NCBI GenBank assembly: GCA_948099385.1
Contig: CANUEZ040000151.1
Coordinates: 1,124,001 to 1,188,000 of the forward strand
Direction of reading: 5' to 3'
DNA: 64,000 nt
Source of the DNA: Fasciola hepatica
Taxonomy: Eukaryota; Platyhelminthes; Trematoda; Plagiorchiida; Fasciolidae
The number at the start of each line of letters is the position of its first letter. Within the stretch, counting starts at the first letter, position 1. Under the pieces are notes generated by a model. It did no database searches. It was not told where the DNA came from and was given only the letters and a program-made list of their open reading frames with translations. Of this stretch, positions 23,461 to 35,129 are shown one piece after another. Made by a program: the position numbers and the translations under genes.

Positions 23461-23542
23461 CTCTGGGATAAGGCAGACGGTGGGGAAAACTGTGACATTT
23501 GCGTCAACCACGCGAGTGCTCAAAATCTGGACATCATTCGGA
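23461..23542 (-). CDS. Candidate short coding exon (unrecognised)
   Basis: 82 bp on the minus strand. The acceptor has a long pyrimidine-rich lead (cccatttcatctttttgttt-like, then caatgtatcacag at 23543-23544); the donor CCAGAG then GTGTAC at 23461 is mediocre. Encoded peptide: PNDVQILSTRVVDANVTVFP, then TVCLIPE. Too short for a domain call. Confidence 0.3.
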
Positions 23543-23725
23543 CTGTGATACATTGTGATTGCGCACGGTAAAACAAAAAGATGAAAGGGACACAATGACA
23601 AGATGGAATTGAATACTGAATTGCAAATAGGCAATTTTATGTAGTCTGCTATCTCCATCCCTGCAGTCGGGATGACTGTGAACCTAGACCAAAATTAAAA
23701 AAGCCCAGTTTTTGTTGAAAGTGTA

Positions 23726-24330
23726 TCATCGAATGATGCCGGTGTCATTCGAAGCACCACTGGTGCTGACAGTCCATTGTGCTTTGTTCATTTTACTAGG
23801 CTCAAGCCCCATATCACTGTCAGCCCCATGGAGTGACTGTTTAAGAGAACGTGGAATGTCACGGAAGTAGTTCGATTTGGGGTGCTCATAGAAATGGAAT
23901 GAACTGTGATGCCGAGAATGCCACCCATTTGGAGGGTGTGGGAATAGGTCTGTCAAGGAATCTGTTACCGACTGCGTATCGCGCAATGGTATAACATAAC
24001 CGGAGAACGAAGCCGAAAACACTGCGAGTTCTGTTAAAGATCTGGTGTTGAACATATAATTTTGAGGACTCACCGTTCTTGTGTACACATTATGTACCGT
24101 TACTTCACTTAGATTGAAACACCTCCCGTATATTCCTCTTGTTGGCTAAATCTTTCAAATAAATTTCTTATCCCATCACTTTGCGAAGATGTCGTAGGAA
24201 TCCAAGCCGCATGATAGCGGGAACAACTCTGACCATGAGCTTCATTGTAACGAATTAAGCAACTCACTGATCTGGTAGACGGCGAGTGATGGGGTTGGTC
24301 CGAGCACTGTTGCAGAGGTGAGTCCATCAC
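23726..24330 (-). CDS. Candidate coding region, Ser/His-rich, in two frames
   Basis: Two overlapping open stretches on the minus strand: 74 codons from an ATG near 24328 (MDSPLQQCSDQPHHSPSTRS...), and at least 120 codons down to a stop at 23726 (with FNTRSLTELAVFSASFSG and SNYFRDIPRSLKQSL). An intron joining TCA|GTGAGT (about 24270) to aagatttag|CCAACA (about 24134) would join them in frame and remove the first frame's stop. Otherwise a frameshift separates them. The product is Ser/His/Thr-rich and looks disordered. No domain recognised. It may be the 5' end of the minus-strand gene that includes the exons below 23.6 kb. Confidence 0.35.
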
Positions 24331-24683
24331 GATGAGGTTTGACCTTGGAATGGTGTGATCGCTTGCGTGCCTCTACGACCGGAATCGCGCAAAATAACTT
24401 TATTAGGCTGAAGGTGCAATCATACCTATCAGGTCTATGAGTAAAGGCCAGATAAAATCAGGTTCCTCTGAACGAGGTTTGGGGCACCGTCTGTGTTTTG
24501 TTCCGTCCCACTAGCTCTAGTGAGGAAACTCTCCTGCCTTCGAACCATCTCGTTTATTTTGCAAAAACGAACCGTTTGTGTAGAGCACTAGGTGACCGAA
24601 ATCAAAGTCATAGTACAAGGCTCGTTGATTCAGAGTTGTTCATGTACCAGGATCTTTTGAATGGCTATGTAGTTCAAGTCCCC
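24331..24683. other. No gene recognised
   Basis: Upstream of the candidate start codon on the minus strand, so promoter sequence could lie here, but no element could be identified. Confidence 0.35.
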
Positions 24684-24891
24684 AATTGACTGATTCCTTT
24701 ACAGCCGGTTAAAACAAATGCTGGCTGTTGACTGGTTGATTTCCATTCCGTTCGATTAAAACGACTGTTGGCCGCCGACTGGTTGAATCCGTTGCGCTCA
24801 GTTAAAACAACGCCTAGCCGCTGATTTGCTAACTCCGCTCGGTTTGATAAGGGCGACTGTGTTGCGGCCTATTGGATGGTTTCGCTCCGTT
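24684..24891 (+). repeat. 46-bp tandem repeat, four degenerate units
   Basis: Units at about 24707-24753, 24754-24799, 24800-24845 and 24846-24891, with a partial unit from 24684. Each starts GRTTAAAACRAC-like, continues with a GCYGGCYG-like block, and has an ACTGGTTGAWTCC-like block near its middle; unit 4 is the most diverged. A similar single block occurs near 23310-23370. The GGTTGAATCC part looks like a polymerase III box B, which may be coincidence. Confidence 0.65.
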
Positions 24892-25474
24892 TTGTCACGA
24901 ACTGACTGAACCATCGACCCGCTTCGCTGGCCTGAGCTTTGCCATCGATTTTGGTCAGACGAACACGTGCTGTCTGTAAACAAAAGTAGGCCGTCCATCG
25001 GCACGTCAGCAAATACTTTTACAGTCTGGTTCTAGTCAGCATACCCCTGGAGAAGACACTCCAACGAATGAACCAGGGAAGAACCAGTTTACCGGTCAAA
25101 AACATCCATTAGATGGATATAGGAGTGGAGTACCCGGAGATCCTCTCGGCGGGGGGTGGAGCCATCACACTCCGTTGTGCAGTCATCGTTCGCTTAATTT
25201 GGGCAGTCCGCGGCCCAAAGGATGCTGCCCCGTCCACGTTCCGCTTGGTCCACTGGGTGGGGGCATCAAGTAGTCTGCCTCCCGATTGGTTAATCGGTCA
25301 CACGGCCAGCTAACATTTGACGGGAATCCGCTCACGTCTCATCGATTCGCTACCTTGTCCCATGCGAATTCACTGGCACAGGAACTGACCTGGATTCTGG
25401 ACAGGCCCTGACATGCTGATTGCTGACGCGACCTGGCTGACTGTCGACCATGCGTCAGCATGCACCCTCACAAG
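24892..25474. other. GC-rich stretch, unclassified
   Basis: Locally GC-rich (25110-25300 includes ctctcggcggggggtggagc). No ORF with a recognisable product and no tRNA-like boxes. It could be the 5' region of a retroelement, or a promoter. No direct evidence for either. Confidence 0.3.
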
Positions 25475-25600
25475 TACAATGTTCAAAGAATATATTATTG
25501 GTACCAGGATCCTGATTCCTATAAAATGGTAAATCCACTTGCATCTTTTCACATCCAAACGTCCAGGGCTGCGAGGCGGAATGTGCTCGTGCCAAGAATG
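25475..25600 (-). mobile_element. tRNA-derived SINE, 3' part only (copy 3)
   Basis: Minus-strand tail of the copy-2 family: GATGTGAAAAGATGCAAG, then AATCAGGATCCTGGTACCAA and ATATATTCTTTGAAC, aligned to the end of copy 2. Only the end of the tRNA-like part remains (about 25565-25600). It faces away from copy 4 just downstream. Confidence 0.55.
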
Positions 25601-25629
25601 CATCCCACGAATACATTCAAATGTCCATC

Positions 25630-25900
25630 GGATAACGTTCAGCCGAGTGCTGTTCATCCCACGGCGACGTCCGTCGAGGCTAGTACGATGACTAAAACAA
25701 GGACAGTTGCTATGTATCACTGGAATAGTGGTTCGCGTATCATTGGATATTTATTTGCGTTATTCACACGCAGGTAATCGTATCTGCAATAACTCAGTTG
25801 ATACAGCATCAGCTCTGTAAGCAGAATGTCGCCGGTCTGATTCCGGCTCGCGGCGTGGGACTTTTGGATATGAAAAAGGCAACTGTATTTCCCATTATGT
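25630..25900 (+). mobile_element. tRNA-derived SINE (copy 4)
   Basis: Plus-strand copy. The head begins with GTTCAGCCGAGTGCTGTTCA (25636-25655), which matches the head of copy 1. The tRNA-like core is at about 25782-25860 with box A (CAATAACTCAGTTGATACAG) and box B (CCGGTCTGATTCCGG). The tail is eroded. It lies immediately next to the oppositely oriented copy 3. Confidence 0.6.
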
Positions 25901-25977
25901 ACTTAATGATAATGACTTCGAAATGGGAACCATAAAGATTCGATTCTCCGACCCAAGCATTCTCCTCACTGATTTGC

Positions 25978-26760
25978 TTTAAACGTTTGCGCGTGTTGTC
26001 AAAACGGGCGATAGGCTATCACCAACAGGATTTTTGGAACCTTTAAAAAGATGTGCATGGCGTCTCCAAAACGCGCACACAAGACGAAAATTCATTGGTA
26101 GCACTTCGCCGCCTTCCCAGATAAAGGTTCAGATTTTCATTTCACTCTTCGCATAGCAGGCGATTCGATGTCTAGTGCTCATAGTCAGGCTGGCGTTGGC
26201 ATCGCACTGAGTATGATGGTTGAACAAGCACTGATCGACTGGTTCTGTGCGGATCCACAGAAAACGACCGAAACGTCGATGCTAGTTTGTTGTTTTTTTT
26301 GTACGCCTCCACCGAATACAGTTCTTCGGGGCTATATTTGCTTCAACTGCTCCGCAGCGCGGGCTCTACGGACCCAGTTGTAGTTGTTGGCAATTTGAAT
26401 GCTCTAACTGGAAGTCTCAGTTAGAAGAAGAAGCACAGAGGAGGACGATTTAGCCTTCTGGCCGATAGAATTAATAACGGTGACCGCCTCATTTAACTAT
26501 GTTCCGAACATAGACTATTTCTAGCGAGTACGAATTTCTCGCTCGAAATTCGGCGTCGGCTAAACTGACGTCCTCCTTCGCCAACACGGCTTTGGATTCG
26601 GATCGACCACATCGCTATCGGTTACCACAGGTGAGCATCAGTTCAAGCCTGTCGCTTATCTTGGTCCACGTCTGTAGAGATGGATCACGCTCTAATCCGC
26701 ACCCCCCCCCCCCCGTTTTGGCCTACGTCCCGTCGGTGGCCGAAAGAACACCAAAGTAAA
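25978..26760 (+). pseudogene. RTE-4 endonuclease relic
   Basis: Segments: VSKTRTQDENSLVALRR (about 26061-26111; the expected catalytic Glu is Lys), FHFTLRIAGDSMSSAHSQAG (about 26135-26195), a GNLNALTGSLS block (about 26388-26420; GDFNAQ-like motif with the key Asp changed), RRGGRFSLLADRINNGDRL (about 26430-26495), EHRLFLASTNFSLE (about 26502-26543), RIDHIAIGYHR (about 26598-26630) and MDHALIRTPPPP (about 26677-26712; SDH motif changed to MDH). The Pro run comes from a 13-bp poly-C tract. Catalysis is impossible. Confidence 0.7.
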
Positions 26761-27289
26761 CACTCCCCACAGCTGCTACTGGACAATAACCAGTGATCTG
26801 CTGGCCAAATAGAATCATCCACTAAGTTGTCGCGGAATTTATTGCACAGGATCCAAATGACCAGCGCACACAAATAAAGGAGGTCTTATTGGAAGCTACT
26901 TAGGCTGCCCGAGACCTAAGAATTAGACATACAAAGACACGATGGATAGCTGCATTCTCAGTCGAACTGCTAGATGCTCGCAGATCAGTTCCTCCGCATT
27001 CCAGATATGATAAGGCAGGGGGGCGTCCTAGATGCCATCTGACTTGAAGCTTTAGAAGCGACTGGGAGCGGAATGGGGTTACTCAGTGCAAAGAGAAGGA
27101 AAAGGCTGGGCCGACGTTCAACAACCGCAATCTTTTCCGTCTAAATAGAAATGCCCATCCCCGAAAGCGGGGCTTAAGCAAACTGACCAGACAGGCAATC
27201 GGCTCAACTGATTCAGACTCAGGAATGTGCTCTCGATCACTGGACGGGACATTTCGGGAAACAGTTCAACTGGCTTTTTCCCACAACAG

Positions 27290-28740
27290 GTTTGCTATGA
27301 TGATTCCGGGACGTAAACACCATTCCTTCGTAACATTATCTTAAACGATAGTGGCTGCTGGACCGGAAGGCTTGCCTTCATCTATTTTCAAATTTAGTGC
27401 CTGAGCATTGCCACTGGAGTTGATCAAACTAGTCCGTTTGCTATGGGAGAGAGAACAAATTCCAAAGAGCTGGTGTGAATAGGTGGCCGTCTTGATTTAT
27501 AGGAAGGGGTAAATGTCCTCCCGTGAAAACACCAGGGGAATGAGTCTGGGTAGAATAGCATCTGAACTGCCGCTGTTATTATTCTTCACAGAATATCTAA
27601 CCCTCTCGAACAGTTTTCCAACGGAAATCAAGTAGAGTTTAGACCAGGTGGAAGTTGTGTTGACCACATATTCATCCTTCGACAAATTTTAGTACATAGC
27701 AATACCTTCCATAGGTCCACCATGGCAGATTTGCTTGATCTTTAAGCGGCCTTTGACTTAGTCGACCGCACAGTTCTGTAGCGCTGTTTCTTGTTGAAGG
27801 GTGTACCAGAGAAATTCATTTCTATCAAAAAGTCCCTACACATCAGTAGCTGAGGCGGAGTTCGGCCTTAAAGCGACCTTTAACCCGAGTTCACCTTCGA
27901 AAGTGGAGTACGCCAGCGTTGCCCCTCTCTCCTTTTTACTTTAACTCTGTGAGTGACGTGATCCTAGAGACCGTCCTTTTTCAGGTTAAGACGGTGGCAA
28001 TGAACTTTTCTCGGGTGGAAATGTGTCAGACTTTGAAAGTAAGGACGACATGCTTAATCGGAGTAGACAGCTTGGCGGACTGCGTAGCAGAGTTCAATAT
28101 ATGGTTTGCACCTTCACAGTGCAGGATGCTATAACAGGACCAGGTTGGTCCAGCGCCAATCTTTTTGATACCTGGAGTCACCATAGACCAGGTAGACAAG
28201 TTCTGCGTTTTACCAGGAGGTCGGATAATGAATGAAGTGTCTCCGCGTATAGAGAAGTCTTTTTTGACTTTTTCCAACCTGATATATCTGTGGCCTTGAC
28301 ATGGCAACCGCTTATCCGTCAAGCATCGTGTATACACTGCAGCACTTAGGCCGGTTCTTCTGCATGGTTCTGAAACATGGCCACTGCGGGGGGAGGATCT
28401 ACTAAGATTATCTGTATTCGTACACCAATGTCCTCGCAGTTTTATTAGAATCTGGTTGGAACATCTTATCAGCAATGATCAGTTTAGGTACAGAGTTTTG
28501 TACACACGAACCAAACCATTAGATGAAACACTAAAGGTCACCAAGCTGATGTAGTCGGATCGTATGTCAAGCTGGTCCTCAAACAGGATTCTTCAACGCG
28601 TAGTGTTCTCTGAGGAGGCTAACGGCTGGAAGATGAGCAAGGGTGACCTTTCCACGACGTGGAAGAACGCTTTGTAAAGCCTAACCAATGGACTTGGCTA
28701 TGTGTGGTGTGTTAGGCTTCCTGCGTGGAGTCCAAGACTT
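27290..28740 (+). pseudogene. RTE-4 reverse transcriptase and C-terminal relic
   Basis: Recognisable blocks: VEFRPGGSCVDHIFILRQIL (about 27631-27690), a KAAFDSVDRT equivalent with a stop (about 27744-27775), GVRQRCPSLLF (about 27905-27940), and SDFESKDDMLN (about 28026-28058) at the YADD position (S-K-D-D). C-terminal traces follow: RVYTAALRPVLLHGSETWP-type sequence across 28310-28385, then PTQWLDTVDD (about 28747-28777). Stops occur every 20-40 codons. Confidence 0.7.
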
Positions 28741-28985
28741 ACCCCCCACTCAGTGGTTAGATACGGTGGATGACGGGACTGGGTGTCGCGAGCACTGGGG
28801 CTATTTTGTTCACAAGCCTCACTGACTTGGTACTACGACCAGTAAACCTCTTGCTATTTTCATACTCTGGTTCTTTCTTCCATATAATTTCCAACTGGGG
28901 TTATCGCTGAGAAATAGCAACCAAACCCACGGCACCCAGTGTATGGTTCATGGTTGTTTGAACTGAACTCAACCGAACCTCATTT

Positions 28986-31900
28986 AATATTGAGTCAGTC
29001 ATATACAAACATCTTGGTACTTGAAGAATTCGAAACGATTGCACCACAATGTGGAAGAGCAGCATTTCTGATATCGTTGTTCACTGCTGGAAAGTCTAGT
29101 TTGCTTTGATGTACTGCACGCTAAAGAGCATTGTTGACTCGTAACCACGCGGTGTGTATGCAAATGTGTCGGTGTGTGGAACATGCTTGCATATGAAAAC
29201 CGATGAATGTGGGGGGGTCATTTTTCACTTGGCATTCTTGGGAATGTTTCGACTTTAGTTGAACAACTTGTGGTGACTCACGTTTCGCAACCAACACATG
29301 ATGAGTGACAACTCTGTGTTGCGTGCTTGAGAAAATGACGCTTTTACGCACTGCGTGTGAGTCTATTGATTCGTTGCATAAAAGCTCCGTTTCTAACCGC
29401 TGCCTCTGAATTGGTAATAATGGCAAGTTTCCTCGTGAAAAATAACCGAAATATAAATATCTCTATGCTCTTCTCAAACACAGTGACTTCAAGCCTATCT
29501 GTTTGGTACAATTAAGCCAGAGCACAGGACGTTTGAAATTCATTCAAATGTCTTCAGAGCTTTAATCTAGGAGTTCGTAGTTTCATGTACTGAAAGGTAT
29601 GGTCTGACGTGTTTCGTCATCAGTTTATTATTATGAAATTGAAATTCCAAACGCTGAACTGCTCCAGGTCCCAATAGGTTAGGCCTGGCAACCATCCTGG
29701 TGACATCGATGGTGTCTACTGGTGAGATTCCATAATCCCCTAATCTAAGTTTTTATTAGAAATTAACAAGTTAGATGTGTATGCCGCGGTGAATTATGAC
29801 AAGTCGTGTTTTTTTCTTACTATTAATTGAGGGTGGTGTCAAGGATCGTCGACATTACCCTGTGAAGGTATCCATCTCAGTCATTTTCAGTATTCGGAGT
29901 GCAGTATGTTGTGAACAGAGAAGATCCGCAACTGCCGGTCACAAGTTGTACACCACTCAGCAACTTGTCTGCAATGCGACCAACCAGTTCGTTTTTGATA
30001 ACGAAAAAAAAACAGTAAAACATACTTCTCTTGCCACCAAGCTCAGTCCAAACACTTGTCTGTGACGATTCACGAACAATCAAGGGATGTGCAAGCTGGG
30101 AGAAAACGGGTGTTAGTTCTTCAGATGAGCGATGCCGGACAGTTCATTCCGATGTTTCGCATGCTCGTATCACACTGATGCGTCCGGTATAGTTATTGCT
30201 CTAGTGAAATGTGTAAGCGATTCACAGTTCATGGTCAGGAAAGTTAAACCCCTCCCCTGAAATCAGAGATAATTACCACCTCAATGGTCCATCGCTGCGT
30301 ATTGGTGCTATATCAAACAGTTTTGGAATGAAACGAGGTCCAGCCCGGGTAACTGAACCCGTTAAGATTTATGACGCAAGTTAGGGCACTAGAAACTCCA
30401 TGGATGTGACTCCTTGGTAAGGCAGGTAAAGTATCTATACAATGGTTCTATGCCATTCAGCGATATGTTCACCGTTATCGCTACATGATGAACTACAATG
30501 GTCATGAACGACTTTAGTGTCCAACATCTTCTACGTGAAAGACGTTTATGATCTGCTCACTGCTGAGGAGATAGAAGGCTAGAATTCAACCGAACATTAC
30601 GCCTAATCAATCACAAGTCGATGCACGAGAAAAGTAGCAAACATTTAGACAATACTTAGCATCAGTTTTCCATTTTTCATTCTAATATGGAACAGGGACC
30701 TTTGAAAATGCGCGCCTCTACCAAAGTGTCTACAGCGGCCACGGCTTCGTTGATTTCATCAACCATCTGTGTTTGTTCACCAAAACTGTTTGAGTCGAAT
30801 AGCGCTCATTTCTGTCACGCAAAATCCTGTGAGCTCTACGGTTTTTTTGATTGCGAAGCTCTCAGTTGCATCACGTTATAAAATTCCCCTGACCCAAGCC
30901 TTCTCGGTGCTGACAATGTTGATGTTCAATGAAAAGATATTAATGATGCATCAATCGACTCTCTGAGCGTAAAAGTTCATATGAAGACATGATAAGCAGT
31001 TGAGTCAAATAATCTGGTTTGTGTCCGATACGAGTTTTTTTAAAGTTTTTTTTTATTTCATGCTCATCATGGTTTCATTCAGAGCAAAATATCAGAGAGA
31101 ACGTTATAGCCGTTTGAAAGCCGTCTGACTTTAGTCACTGACCAGGATTGAAACCAATGCTAATTACCCCATTGTTGGTGAATTATGCCTACAAAAACGA
31201 CAGGTACATAAAATTCAGCCGATTTAGCCTAAGATGGAATGAGTGAGATGTCAACTGACCCCAGTACCGAGCTATCGATGGTAAAATCAGAATCGATCTT
31301 AAATGGCATTCCTACTGTATAAACCATAAAACCATAACATTGTAGCAATCTCATTCAGTCCCGTCAGCGGTTGATCATTTGTTTAGTTTACACTTACATG
31401 AACAGTCAAATCAAGATAAGCTTTCTTTATAAACTAGCGTTTGATTGACCGTTTTATAAATCGGAATGGACCCAGGAGATTACGTAGACTGTTTGAAAGC
31501 AGAGAAATTGCCGTGGTCTTCTAAGTGCTGCTTTACCAGAAGAGAACCGAGCAGATTTCCCCATTTTAAATGATAATGAAGTACAGTTTACATCCGAGGG
31601 TCATAAAAATATGAGTTCATGTGACAGACAGTAGAATCCTTCGTCATACTGTATTCTGCACCCGTCGGCATAAAAAATAGGAAAACAGCGAACCAATGGA
31701 ATTTCCTGTGTTTGGAATATGCTTCTCATATGGCATGAATTTAAAACTATGATCTTCACATTGAAAAGAAGAGAGAGATTTTCGGATCAATTGCAAAACT
31801 GACAGCTCCAATCTAGCTCGGTTAGCCCAGACACTAGAAACCAGGCTGTAGAAGCAAGCCCTTTGCAAACGAAAAACAAGAAAATTGTTTTCGGCATTCT

Positions 31901-32293
31901 ATTAACTCCGCGATGAGACCAACTTGCCAGTGGTTTTGGTAACCTTTGACGGCTCATGCATGAACCATAAAGCCAATTTTTATCTGGACATAAGTCGCGC
32001 ATAAATAGTATTGTACTGTACTAATGAAATTGTCACAGTATTTCCGCGAAAGGATAAGCCGCTTTTGTCAAACGAATAGATTTTGAGCGATTAGAGAGAA
32101 GATAACAGATCATAAAATGTTTACATGTACCATACAATGGGTACTGAAGAAAGTCGTCAGTGTCGTGTAATTCCGTTTTATACGAAGAAATTCGAATTGC
32201 TTCAGCTACGCTCATTGGTGGCATTTATTTGATGGGGATGGAATGGGGGTCATCGATTATTTTCACTACTATTCCAGAAGAATCATAACTCAC
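28986..32293. other. Unannotated intergenic or intronic DNA
   Basis: No transposon protein or supported exon recognised. Short ORFs such as 30687-30881 and 31787-32002 lack good splice pairs. A Ser/Thr-rich 64-codon ORF at 30687 starts with an ATG but has no domain. Confidence 0.4.
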
Positions 32294-32376
32294 CCAATAT
32301 TTTTATCCAAAAGACCATCTAGACTGACAAAGTAGCCGTTCCACAGACGTACGGTTATTGTGTCCGGATCGATATT
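32294..32376 (-). CDS. Candidate short coding exon (unrecognised)
   Basis: 83 bp on the minus strand with strong signals. A long pyrimidine tract (ctctcctctaactttgttct, then tcttcacatttcc) leads to the first AG (aaaaacag) at 32377-32378, and the donor is ATATTGG then GTGAGT. Phase 0 in, phase 2 out. Peptide: NIDPDTITVRLWNGYFVSLD, then GLLDKNI. It looks like the inside of a beta-rich domain, but no family is recognised. Confidence 0.45.
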
Positions 32377-34980
32377 CTGTTTTTGTTCATTGGAAATGTG
32401 AAGAAGAACAAAGTTAGAGGAGAGGTAAGTAAGCAGTATGGTTCGTTGGTTACTACTATGGAAATGGGATACTGAAGCTCGAGTCCTTGTACTGTATCGG
32501 ATCACATTCCAGAGATTGAGTGATTCCTAGAAGGTGAGTCCTGAGACCTTAGCCAAACAATGTGAACTCGATGCTCTGCTATACCGTAAGAGAACAGGTC
32601 AAGTGCAAAATAATACATACGGCAAATTTAGCTACTCAGGCCACAATTCTCCTTGGACGTGTCAAATGCCAACTTTTTGTCACACTGATAATGTTACCAA
32701 CACTGTTCACAAAATGTCTACGAAGTCATCGCAAAGCCCGAAGACCAAAGGTGTAAAACATTACAAAAAATTATCACATTCGCTCATCTGTCTCAAGTTT
32801 GAACCCCAGGGTAATGAAATAAAAACTTATGCGACAACAAAAGTACCTTTGGAAGGGGGCAGCTACCATTCAAAGTCAGCCAAACTGGGAGTGGCAGTGG
32901 CGGTGAAGTAAACCTAACGCGGCACGTCCATTTCTAAATTCCAAGATGATGACGTACTGACCACCATCAGAAAGGGATGCAGGCATAAGCCAGACAAACC
33001 AGCACACATAACCCAAAGGCTTGGAGTAGAACTTCATAAAAATCCCCTTATTGGACGGCATGTGGTAACAACCGGGGAACAGAGCAGTGCTTTCCACCAT
33101 CCAAACCGACTGACTGCGGTTATTTGTGAATCGCAGTTCCTACGCCTATCACCGTCAACGAGTTTCCACCAGATGGGCACTGGTTAGATCATAGAAAATA
33201 GAAAGAAGACAAGTAGTGGTAAATAATGCCACGGTACTTCATATTCAGATGAAATTTCTGACACCGGTTATTTGTTTTGTAGCCGAAACTCGAGAATGCG
33301 TCGATTTACAAAGTCTCCAGGGCATTATAGTAATCGGTCAACAGGGGATCTACTTCCGGCTGGTTCGTTTTACCTGCCACGTAGCACTGTGTTTTGTGCT
33401 GTCCCACTAAGGTGAAGAAGAACGATTCTTTTCTGGCAGACAACCTGATTTTGTTGCCGTAAAACGCAATGGTTATACATATGATTCTGATCAGTGTACA
33501 CCATCGGCGCAAAAAAGTATTGGTTAGACATGCTCGGGCGATCGAGCCTTATAATAGGCTGGCATTGAGGCTAAAGGCCTCTTGACAAAGTTCATCTCTC
33601 ATCCCATCGATCCGCGCCATCAACCTGCTAGCTTGTCGCCCTCGATTCCGTGGTCTTTCCTAAGGCTCAGTACTGAGTAAGCTCCGTTTCCTCATCCCGT
33701 GACTCATTATGATGGTGCTGGTCTGCTAAGAAGGACAAACTCTATGTCGTCCACGAATCAACTGTTGTGAGTGTATATACTACTTAGTAAGCAGTTGATT
33801 GCTGAAGAGAGAACTATGGACAATTGTGGATTAACGAACACAGCTAAGTTCAGCAATTCAGGCGCAATAAGGTAAGCGACGATCTGCAAACCACTTGACC
33901 GCTCCTCCGTTGGACGATGACTGTTTTCAAGTGAACAGGACAGCCACTTCGCAAATGAGGATGTTTGTAACGTTTGTGTTGTTTTGTCAATGTTCGAACA
34001 CGTTGATGTCAATAAACAACCTATTCACAGGCACGCCCTGAGGATCATAACACAACCACCAATCTTACACACTCTATCCCTTGATTTGCCCGAATGTACC
34101 GCTGAGTCCTACTAGCGACGCGGACCGAAAATGTGTTTGATATCATCCACTAGTACTGCCAGATTATTTTCGATCAATCGTCCTTTTGTTATTGTGTGCA
34201 TGCACGTGAGTGCAATATAAAGGAACGAATATACCAAGTAGCTCTGAAGGCTCACTCCAAAGTTAGAGATAAACGAAGTGAGACTTTACCAGTTTGACTA
34301 AGCTTCTGCTCACAATAAACGCAAAAACCCGTGGGGTCACCCAACTGCCTTCAATGATTCTTAATTTGGCGTTCACTAAACCTGTATGTGACAACGGTTT
34401 GTTTGATGAACTGTTGGATGACTTGAAAATCCTAATCATCGGTTTGCGAATAGAGCTGAATTAGTTGAGATTAGACACAACAACCAGTGCCGTCCAGGGT
34501 CACCTTGAAGATAGCAATGTGCAATGAAATTATTTTCAGCAAGACGAATCAGATATCCCACCCCTTCCACTCAACCACTCGAAGTAGGTCCAAATCCTGA
34601 CCCTGGGCATGGATAAGGTGAACAGTGTCGCGTATTTAGCATAACCAAAAGTGATGGTATGTCCTCCACCAGTTGATACTGATGGCTGCAGAGTATGAAA
34701 GGCGTACTGTAATGAAGTATGCTCTTGTTACTGTCTATTCCTTCTGAATTATTTGGATGGTTTTGCGTTTGAAAGCCACAAGCTGAGTGATAAATACTCA
34801 ATTGAATATGCAAGTAACTGCAGTTCGGCGTGATGGAAACCACGCAAGTTAATCAGCATCTTGCTCGGATGACCGTCCTTTGGACTTCACCTTTCACGCA
34901 CAAACCTCAGTTTATCCGACCAACCTTAAACTGGAAGTTACTCCACTCGAGTTCCGCACTTGTCAGAGACCATCAGTGGT
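32377..34980. other. Unannotated intergenic or intronic DNA
   Basis: A plus-strand ORF of 125 codons (32534-32911) and a minus-strand ORF of 74 codons (32876-33100, aromatic-rich, with YSKPLGYVCWFVWLMPASLS) are present, neither with convincing splice sites. Nothing else recognised. Confidence 0.35.
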
Positions 34981-35129
34981 ACATATCCTCCGCAGCACCC
35001 AGGGTTTGAACTCGGGCCATTTTACCTCGAAGATGCTTGTCACCGGTGCTCCATCCTGCTCCCGTCCGGGCTTCCCTGAATCACCGAATTAAATATCTTT
35101 TCAGATGTCGTCCTCTATGACAGCCAGAA

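Larger units (their letters stand above)
25978..28985 (+). mobile_element. RTE-type LINE relic, near full length (RTE-4)
   Basis: About 3.0 kb, from a decayed LNV endonuclease start (near 25980) to a tail of TGAACTGAACTCAACCGAAC (28958-28977). It carries endonuclease, linker, RT and C-terminal parts, all heavily mutated; it is the most decayed of the long copies. Its 3' untranslated end (CACCCAGTGTATGGTTCATG) matches RTE-5 at 46.7 kb, so RTE-4 and RTE-5 form one 3'-end subfamily, distinct from RTE-1 and RTE-6. Confidence 0.8.

Noticed and set aside
29611..29623. CTGATGACGAAAC on the minus strand, resembling hammerhead ribozyme core strings
   Set aside because: A CTGATGA and a GAAA are adjacent with no stem II between them, and no flanking stems I and III could be formed. 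Most likely coincidence.
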